Assembly (NCBI RefSeq): GCF_001941975.2 | Contig: NZ_CP146991.1 | Location: 352,501-416,500, forward strand | Direction: 5' to 3' | DNA length: 64,000 bases | From: Sporomusa sphaeroides DSM 2875 | GTDB lineage: Bacteria > Bacillota > Negativicutes > Sporomusales > Sporomusaceae | In this document: positions 59,038 through 64,000 of the stretch, one piece after another | How positions within the stretch are numbered: the stretch's first letter is position 1 | Layout: each line of letters starts with the position of its first letter | Made by a program: the position numbers and the translations under genes | Notes under the pieces: model-generated | Seen by the model: the letters and a program-made list of their open reading frames with translations, nothing else | Told to the model about the DNA's origin: nothing | The model's database searches: none

Positions 59038-60954
59038 CTATCGGGCTGTTGTCTGACTCGCTTTGTGCCGGCGGTCATAGACAACGCAGGAACCGGCTTG
59101 CTGTTTGGCCAGACTTTTTAGATCGGCGGCTACTTCGGCAAGCTCAAGATAATTGTTAAAAGGGTGCAATTGGTTAGTGACAACGGCAATGGAAATGGAA
59201 GTGACAGGGAAGCGTTCAAACTGGCCTTTGCGATTCTTGACTTCCAGATAGCCTTTAGTTAGATCGTCAGGGTGATACTGGCTGGTAACCTCGCGGTCAA
59301 ATAGTTCAATAATGTTTTCTGCGATATTTTGTACATATTCGGGTTTGGTAATGATGATGAAATCATCGCCACCGATATGGCCGAAAAAATCATCGGCAGA
59401 GCCTGACTTGCCAAGGCTCCGGCTTACTATCTGTGAGGTTAGCAGCAGTACTTTATCGCCGCGTTCAAAACCATATTTATCATTGTATGCCTTAAAGTTG
59501 TCAAGGTCAAGATACATAACCGCAAAAGCGTCCCTGTTCTCAATCAGCTCCTTAAGGCGGCTTTCGATAACCAGATTACCCGGCAGGCCGGTAAGCGGAT
59601 TGGAATTATGTGCCCGGTGGATTTGCAGGTTGGTTATATTATTTAACAGTGACATCACCGATACTGTACCCAAAAACTTGCCGTCCCGGACAACAATGAT
59701 AAAGTCATATATGTTGTATTCTTCCCGCCCCATGGCAATTTGTGAGACCGCTTCCAGCGGCAGTTCGGCATTAACAATGAGTGGTTTTTTATCCATTACC
59801 CGCTCAACCGGGCGCCGGTAATACAGGGACATTCCATAATTTGTGCCTAACTGATAATACAGTTTATCCTTCATGAGTAAGCCGACCGGCCGGTCCCCAT
59901 CATCAACAACCACAAGGCCATTGACATGTCTTGTGGTAAAAATCTCCTCAACCGTATTTACCGCTGTGGCAGGTTGTACGGTAGGAACCGGCTCGGCAAT
60001 TTCGCCGATGTTTATTCCAAGGCCTTTACGGGAACGGGATTTGGCCTGTTTATCCTGAAAATTAAAATCGGCAATCATCTCCAGCACCTCCTCAGATATT
60101 TTCGGCGGCGGAAAGTCCGGGCGTGCCAGAAAATAACCCTGACCATAGTGTACTCCCTTACTAATCAGGGTGGACAGTTCGTCAGCGCTTTCAATGCCTT
60201 CGGCAATAACCTTGCTGTGGATAACTGCAGCCAGCTTGGTCATAGCGTCAACCATAGCTTGTTTGAGCGGGTCTTTATCAATGGCGTGAATAATGGAGCG
60301 ATCAAGTTTGATGTAATTAGGACGAAGTGCCGCAATGGCTTCCAGACTGGAATAGCCTGCACCGGCGTCGTCTACGGCAATGCGGTACCCTTGCTGGCGG
60401 TAATGGTTGAGTGATTTGGCAAAGCTTTCGAAATCCGTAATGGCTGTACGCTCGGTAATTTCAAAAGTAACCTGATCAGGATTAAGACCCTGACGGATTA
60501 AGAATGCCTTAGTCAGGCCGCCGCGAAAATCAGGGTCCTTGACAACCTCGGCATTCATATTGAGAAACAGCAGCTGCTTTACCCCGAGGGTGGTAGCATG
60601 CCTAAGTGCTGTCTCGCGGCATAGTTGCTCGAGGGCTAATAGGCGGTTCGTAGCGATAGCAACGCGAAAGAGGTTGGCCGGATAATGCAGCGGGCTATCT
60701 GCCGGGCCGCGGCTCAATGCTTCATAGCCCATGATAGTTCCTGTTTGCAAGCTGACAATGGGTTGATAAACAGGTGTGATTCTTCTGCCTTTAATAATTG
60801 CCTCCAGCTCTTTTCCTAAGTCTGGTGTGATGCAAGGCGCGGATGATATTGCCGCATCGGCCAGGGAAATACCGCTGAGCTGCAGCGCCGCATTGTTAAA
60901 TCCCATAATGCTACTACAAATGTCATCCAGCCATTGAGGCAGTTTTAGTGGCAA
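59038..60954 (-). CDS. EAL-CBS-GGDEF signalling protein
   Basis: Cytoplasmic protein of about 638 residues. EAL phosphodiesterase domain (about 50-290: GYEALSRG, FEITERTAI, DDAGAGYSSLE, KVIAEGIES, YGQGYFLARP), then two CBS motifs (about 330-455) and a GGDEF-type domain (about 470-620) with SNPLTGLPGN and GGDDF in place of GGDEF. EAL catalytic residues look complete; the cyclase is probably weak or regulatory. The CBS pair may sense nucleotides. TTG start at 60954 with AGGAGG 7 nt upstream. Confidence 0.88.
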   Translation of the reverse strand: MPLKLPQWLDDICSSIMGFNNAALQLSGISLADAAISSAPCITPDLGKELEAIIKGRRITPVYQPIVSLQTGTIMGYEALSRGPADSPLHYPANLFRVAIATNRLLALEQLCRETALRHATTLGVKQLLFLNMNAEVVKDPDFRGGLTKAFLIRQGLNPDQVTFEITERTAITDFESFAKSLNHYRQQGYRIAVDDAGAGYSSLEAIAALRPNYIKLDRSIIHAIDKDPLKQAMVDAMTKLAAVIHSKVIAEGIESADELSTLISKGVHYGQGYFLARPDFPPPKISEEVLEMIADFNFQDKQAKSRSRKGLGINIGEIAEPVPTVQPATAVNTVEEIFTTRHVNGLVVVDDGDRPVGLLMKDKLYYQLGTNYGMSLYYRRPVERVMDKKPLIVNAELPLEAVSQIAMGREEYNIYDFIIVVRDGKFLGTVSVMSLLNNITNLQIHRAHNSNPLTGLPGNLVIESRLKELIENRDAFAVMYLDLDNFKAYNDKYGFERGDKVLLLTSQIVSRSLGKSGSADDFFGHIGGDDFIIITKPEYVQNIAENIIELFDREVTSQYHPDDLTKGYLEVKNRKGQFERFPVTSISIAVVTNQLHPFNNYLELAEVAADLKSLAKQQAGSCVVYDRRHKASQTTAR

Positions 60955-61044
60955 CGTGATTCCTCCTAACAAGACTAAGTAACTATATCCAGTATAATCC
61001 TCAATAAGACATGCTTTGTAATGATTGTGTTAAGTTTTTATAAA

Positions 61045-61075
61045 TGTATGCAACAGGCATTTGCTTGCCATAATA
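61045..61075 (+). promoter_or_regulatory. Predicted sigma-G/F-type promoter of the spoIID-like operon
   Basis: TGTATG (61045-61050), 18-nt spacer, CATAATA (61069-61075). The -10 is a perfect forespore-type match; the -35 has one change. Confidence 0.45.
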
Positions 61076-61110
61076 AGATAGAAGAAAATGTTTAGCGAGG
61101 TGGATTTAGG

Positions 61111-62070
61111 ATGAACAGAAAAATTATTGTTTGTTTGGTATTACTTGGTGTTTTAAGTCTGGCGCTTATCGGCTGCAGTTCGCCGCAGAAAAAACCGGAA
61201 ACGCCTCCGACGCCTGCTCCCCAACAAGCCACCCAGCAGCAAGAGCCGGATATTACTGTATTTATGCATGAAACCGGTGAGAAAAAGACTATGAAAATGG
61301 AAGAATATCTTGCCGGGGTTGTGGCCGGGGAGATGAAGAACGACTGGCCGGTAGAAGCGCTGGCAGCTCAGGCAATTATTGCCCGCACTTTTACGCTGGA
61401 GGCGATGGAGACCAAAGGTGGTGTGCCTGAACGCGGCACCCAGGCTTCCACCGATATCAAGGAATTTCAGGCTTATAATGCCAAGGCGGTTAATGACAAT
61501 GTTAAAAAGGCCGTGCAAATGACCCGCGGTATGGTCTTAACCTATCAGGGCAAACCCATTAAAGGCTGGTTCCACGCTTCGGCCGGTGGTATTACCGCTA
61601 CTGCCAAAGAAGGGCTCAACTACCGGGAGGCTGAGCCGCCTTACATCCAATCTGTTCAATCACCGGATGAGTTGGCACCTGCAGATATTAAAAACTGGAC
61701 AATTGTTTTCCCGAAAGAAGCTGTTATGGCAGCTATGGCCAAGATGGGCAAAAAAGTAAACGATATCAGCAGTATTGAAATTACCCAGAAAGGCCCGTCA
61801 GGCCGGGCAGTTATGCTTAGGGTTAACCGTGAAGTGGAAGTGTCAGCACCTGAACTGCGGGTGGCGCTGGACAGTACCAAACTTAAATCCATGCTGTTAG
61901 ACAAAATCGAAGTCGGGGAAGAGAATGTAACCTTTGCCGGTAAGGGCTACGGTCATGGAGTCGGTATGTCCCAGTGGGGAGCTAACCGTATGGCGAAAGA
62001 TGGTAAAAAGCCTGAGGACATTGTTACCCATTATTTTAAAGGCGTGAAAGTCGAAAAGCGTTGGGATTAA
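61111..62070 (+). CDS. SpoIID/LytB-domain lipoprotein
   Basis: Protein of 319 residues with a lipoprotein signal (LALIGC, Cys near 22), a proline/glutamine-rich linker and a SpoIID domain: MEEYLAGVVAGEMKNDWPVEALAAQAIIARTF (catalytic Glu near 74), FHASAGGITA near 155 and the C-terminal GYGHGVGMSQWGA near 286-298. SpoIID relatives are lytic transglycosylases for denuded peptidoglycan. GCGAGGTGG ribosome site. Heads a likely operon ending with a GerA-type gene, so it may act in spore cortex or germination. Confidence 0.88.
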   Translation: MNRKIIVCLVLLGVLSLALIGCSSPQKKPETPPTPAPQQATQQQEPDITVFMHETGEKKTMKMEEYLAGVVAGEMKNDWPVEALAAQAIIARTFTLEAMETKGGVPERGTQASTDIKEFQAYNAKAVNDNVKKAVQMTRGMVLTYQGKPIKGWFHASAGGITATAKEGLNYREAEPPYIQSVQSPDELAPADIKNWTIVFPKEAVMAAMAKMGKKVNDISSIEITQKGPSGRAVMLRVNREVEVSAPELRVALDSTKLKSMLLDKIEVGEENVTFAGKGYGHGVGMSQWGANRMAKDGKKPEDIVTHYFKGVKVEKRWD

Positions 62071-62071
62071 G

Positions 62072-62863
62072 GTGAATAAGACAGAAGAACCGTCCCCTTG
62101 TATGCAGCCTTGTATGCGCCGGCGTGAAACAGCCAAAGTTACTTTTTATACTATCGGGATGATTTATCACCGTCCTCCTGGCGTGATTGCCTGGTGGTCG
62201 GCCGCTTTTCCTGGATTTGGCTATATTTCGCTGTGCAGCCATTTGAAGGGGTATCTGTTTATTATCTGGGAGATTATTATCAATGTTAATTCCAACTTAA
62301 ATGCAGCCATTGTTTACGCTTTTACCGGCCGGTTTGACATGAGTATTGCCGTAGTTGACAGCCGGTGGCTGCTCTTATATTGCCCTGTCTACATTTTTAA
62401 CATTTGGTGCAGCTACCGGATGGCTGTCAGCATTAATAAAGTGGCGCAAATCACCCAAAACCAGCCGCTCAGTATCAAGCCGCAGGCTATTACCGGGATA
62501 GGGATTAATATCCTGGACAAGCGGCCGCCTTATTTGGCGATTGTCTGGTCGATGCTCATGCCCGGACTGGGGCATGTTTATACGACCAGACTCACCACGG
62601 CGTTAGTGCTGATTGGAATATGGACAATGACTGTCTTTTATTCGGGTTTTTTGCCGGCGCTGCACCTGACCCTGCTTGGTCAGTTCGGCCAGGCGGTATT
62701 GAGTGCTGATCCTCAATGGCTGCTGTTTCTTCCTTCTATTTACTGTTTCAGCATGTATGATGCTTATGCCTATTGTGTGGAGTACAATAGTCTGTTTGAC
62801 CGGGAGCAAGCCCAGTTTCTGCACAATAATTACCAGGATGCAGCCTTTGAAATGCCGCTGTAG
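62072..62863 (+). CDS. Multispanning membrane protein with two PG(F/L)G repeats
   Basis: Protein of 263 residues with about six hydrophobic segments. Two similar motifs, SAAFPGFGYISLC near 43 and SMLMPGLGHVYTT near 160, suggest an internal duplication of a TM2-like hairpin. No known family recognised. GTG start lies 1 nt after the previous stop; a later ATG at 62102 is possible. Middle gene of the presumed sporulation operon. Confidence 0.6.
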   Translation: MNKTEEPSPCMQPCMRRRETAKVTFYTIGMIYHRPPGVIAWWSAAFPGFGYISLCSHLKGYLFIIWEIIINVNSNLNAAIVYAFTGRFDMSIAVVDSRWLLLYCPVYIFNIWCSYRMAVSINKVAQITQNQPLSIKPQAITGIGINILDKRPPYLAIVWSMLMPGLGHVYTTRLTTALVLIGIWTMTVFYSGFLPALHLTLLGQFGQAVLSADPQWLLFLPSIYCFSMYDAYAYCVEYNSLFDREQAQFLHNNYQDAAFEMPL

Positions 62864-62899
62864 TGCTTGTAGTAGTATTTATGATGGAAGGCCTGAAAC

Positions 62900-63361
62900 A
62901 TGTATATTATCGCTACCTATCGCCACTCGCTCAATCTGGAGCTAGCGGTTGCCCGCCTGGAGGAACAAGGCTTGGGTAAAGCTAACATTATGGCTGTGCC
63001 ATTACAATGTCAAAGAACTTCTGTTCATGTGTTGACTTCCCTGCAGGATACTGATGGAGTAGGCCTGGTTGGGGGTTCGTTGGCTTTTGGCACGGCTACC
63101 ATGGTGCTTGCGACAATATACGGGTTTGTCTGGTATGGGGGGCCTATTGTCTGGGGCTTGATCGGCTTGTTCTGCGGGACTGGCCTGTGGCTGACAGGTT
63201 CAATTATTTTTCGGAAAAGAAACTGGGAAAAAAATGGAGCCTGTAATACCGGGTTTGGCCAGATTGTTCTTATTATCCGCTGTGAGCCAGTTGAGCTTCA
63301 GATGGTAAAAAATATTTTGGCAGACAATATGGCACAGGCTATTGGCGTACTGGAACGGTAA
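62900..63361 (+). CDS. Small membrane protein, 153 residues
   Basis: N-terminal soluble part with an alternating pattern (MYIIATYRHSLNLELAVARL), two hydrophobic helices (GSLAFGTATMVLATIYGFVW, WGLIGLFCGTGLWLTGSIIF) and a C-terminal mirror of the N-terminal domain. Looks like a spore membrane protein but no family is recognised. GGAAGG precedes the ATG. Confidence 0.6.
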   Translation: MYIIATYRHSLNLELAVARLEEQGLGKANIMAVPLQCQRTSVHVLTSLQDTDGVGLVGGSLAFGTATMVLATIYGFVWYGGPIVWGLIGLFCGTGLWLTGSIIFRKRNWEKNGACNTGFGQIVLIIRCEPVELQMVKNILADNMAQAIGVLER

Positions 63362-63378
63362 AGGGAGGCTGTCCGGCG

Positions 63379-64000
63379 GTGGGGAAAAACAATAAGGACA
63401 ACCTGTGCAGGCTTGGCAAACTGTCAGATGTTTTACCGGAAAATGAGCTGCATACAGTCAAGAGACAACTAACCTCGCTAAAGCAATTGATTCAGGACAG
63501 TGCCCGCATTGGCGAGGATATGTCCGGGGTTTTGGCTGATCTCAGGGCTGTACCGGCAGCCAATGATGATATGTTTGTTTTTACACCGGAATTATCGCAA
63601 AATGTTACCTTGTTACAAGCGGTTTTTCGCGATTGCAGTGATATCAAATTCCGGTTTTTTAAGACAGGCGGCAGGCAGGCGCTGCTGGTATTTCTGGATG
63701 GTATGGTTGACTCTGCTGCGCTGGAGCTCAATGTATTGAAGCCGCTGATGGTGTTTGCCGCAGAAGGCGCCGATCTAAAAAAGCTAATGGCAGAAAGGCT
63801 CACGGTAGCTGCCCTCAACCTGGAAACAAGTGCCAATGTTGCGGTTGAGGCTGTCATGAGCGGCAATGTCCTTGTTTTGATTGACGGTATACCGGAGCTA
63901 TTATCAATTGACGCTATTAAATATGTTAAACGCAATGTCAGTGCACCGGTACTTGAAGAAAGTTTGCGCGGCCCGCAAGATGCTTTTAATGAAACGCTGA
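63379..64000 (+). CDS. GerA/SpoVAF-type spore germination protein (partial, cut by window end)
   Basis: N-terminal 207 residues of a GerAA/SpoVAF-like protein. Recognisable blocks are ALLVFLDGMVDSAALEL..LKPLM near 110-135, a segment like AVMSGNVLVLIDGIPELLSI near 160-180, and the ending EESLRGPQDAFNETL, equivalent to EPxxExxIRGPRxGFxExL. The membrane domain lies beyond the window. GTG start with AAGGGAGG 10 nt upstream. In spores this is a germinant-receptor or SpoVA channel subunit at the inner membrane. Confidence 0.82.
   Translation, partial: MGKNNKDNLCRLGKLSDVLPENELHTVKRQLTSLKQLIQDSARIGEDMSGVLADLRAVPAANDDMFVFTPELSQNVTLLQAVFRDCSDIKFRFFKTGGRQALLVFLDGMVDSAALELNVLKPLMVFAAEGADLKKLMAERLTVAALNLETSANVAVEAVMSGNVLVLIDGIPELLSIDAIKYVKRNVSAPVLEESLRGPQDAFNETL

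Noticed and set aside
58926-59159. 77-codon frame over repeat family B copy 3
   Set aside because: Most of it is the repeat itself, and it overlaps the end of the EAL-GGDEF gene.

Overview
The window looks like the chromosome of an endospore-forming, diderm Firmicute of the Negativicutes (Sporomusa-like). This is inferred from gene content and order, not from a marker gene: a Bacillus-type fin-mfd-spoVT-spoVB-mazG-HU block, a SpoIID-like protein beside a GerA-type germination protein, TTG/GTG starts with strong GGAGG sites, and intrinsic terminators throughout. No rRNA, tRNA or CRISPR array was seen.

Layout. (1) 1-9.5 kb: two related SARP/BTAD regulators flank a GntR/FCD regulator. They precede a run of sodium:solute symporter, two-subunit aconitase X and a LarA-family nickel-pincer enzyme, probably a small catabolic cluster for an unidentified hydroxy or amino acid. 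(2) 9.5-25.3 kb: a histidine utilisation region with amino-acid permease, hutH, hutU, hutI, a YjiH-type membrane protein, a soluble chemoreceptor and, on the minus strand, fchA, ftcD and hutG. The permease and hutH leaders each have a promoter, a run of three NAG triplets with 4-nt spacers and an intrinsic terminator, as expected for HutP-controlled antitermination. A group II intron with a IIC-like maturase sits between the permease leader terminator and the permease gene. A secreted protein resembling 5'-nucleotidases but lacking their metal ligands follows. (3) 25.5-35 kb: a minimal PrsW-like membrane protein and fin behind a sigma-F-like promoter, then mfd, spoVT behind a sigma-G-like promoter, spoVB, mazG, HU and a PhoP-type response regulator. 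(4) 35.8-47.03 kb: an 11.2-kb integrated element bounded by a 22-bp direct repeat. It carries a tyrosine integrase, excisionase-like HTH proteins, a primase/VapE helicase, a CI/Cro-like repressor with three operator copies, a lone phage baseplate-hub-like gene and decayed DNA. It lies between phoP and the rest of the phosphate regulon. (5) 47-54 kb: pstB-phoU, phoR on the minus strand, pstS and pstCA, with PHO boxes of TTAACA repeats at exact 11-bp periods. (6) 54-64 kb: envelope and signalling genes (CYTH-CHAD protein, zinc phospholipase C-like protein, MGDG-type glycosyltransferase, EAL-CBS-GGDEF protein), then a probable forespore operon (SpoIID-like lipoprotein, two membrane proteins, a GerA-type protein cut by the window end).

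Two dispersed intergenic repeat families recur: a structured element of about 130-148 nt at 16988, 21264 and 26280, and one of about 95-100 nt at 35426, 50805 and 58900. The strongest leads are the paired HutP-type leaders with the intron between attenuator and permease, the Pho-box/terminator unit at 35693-35802 that could encode a phosphate-regulated small RNA, the phage-satellite-like element, the repeats, and the symporter-aconitase X-LarA cluster.
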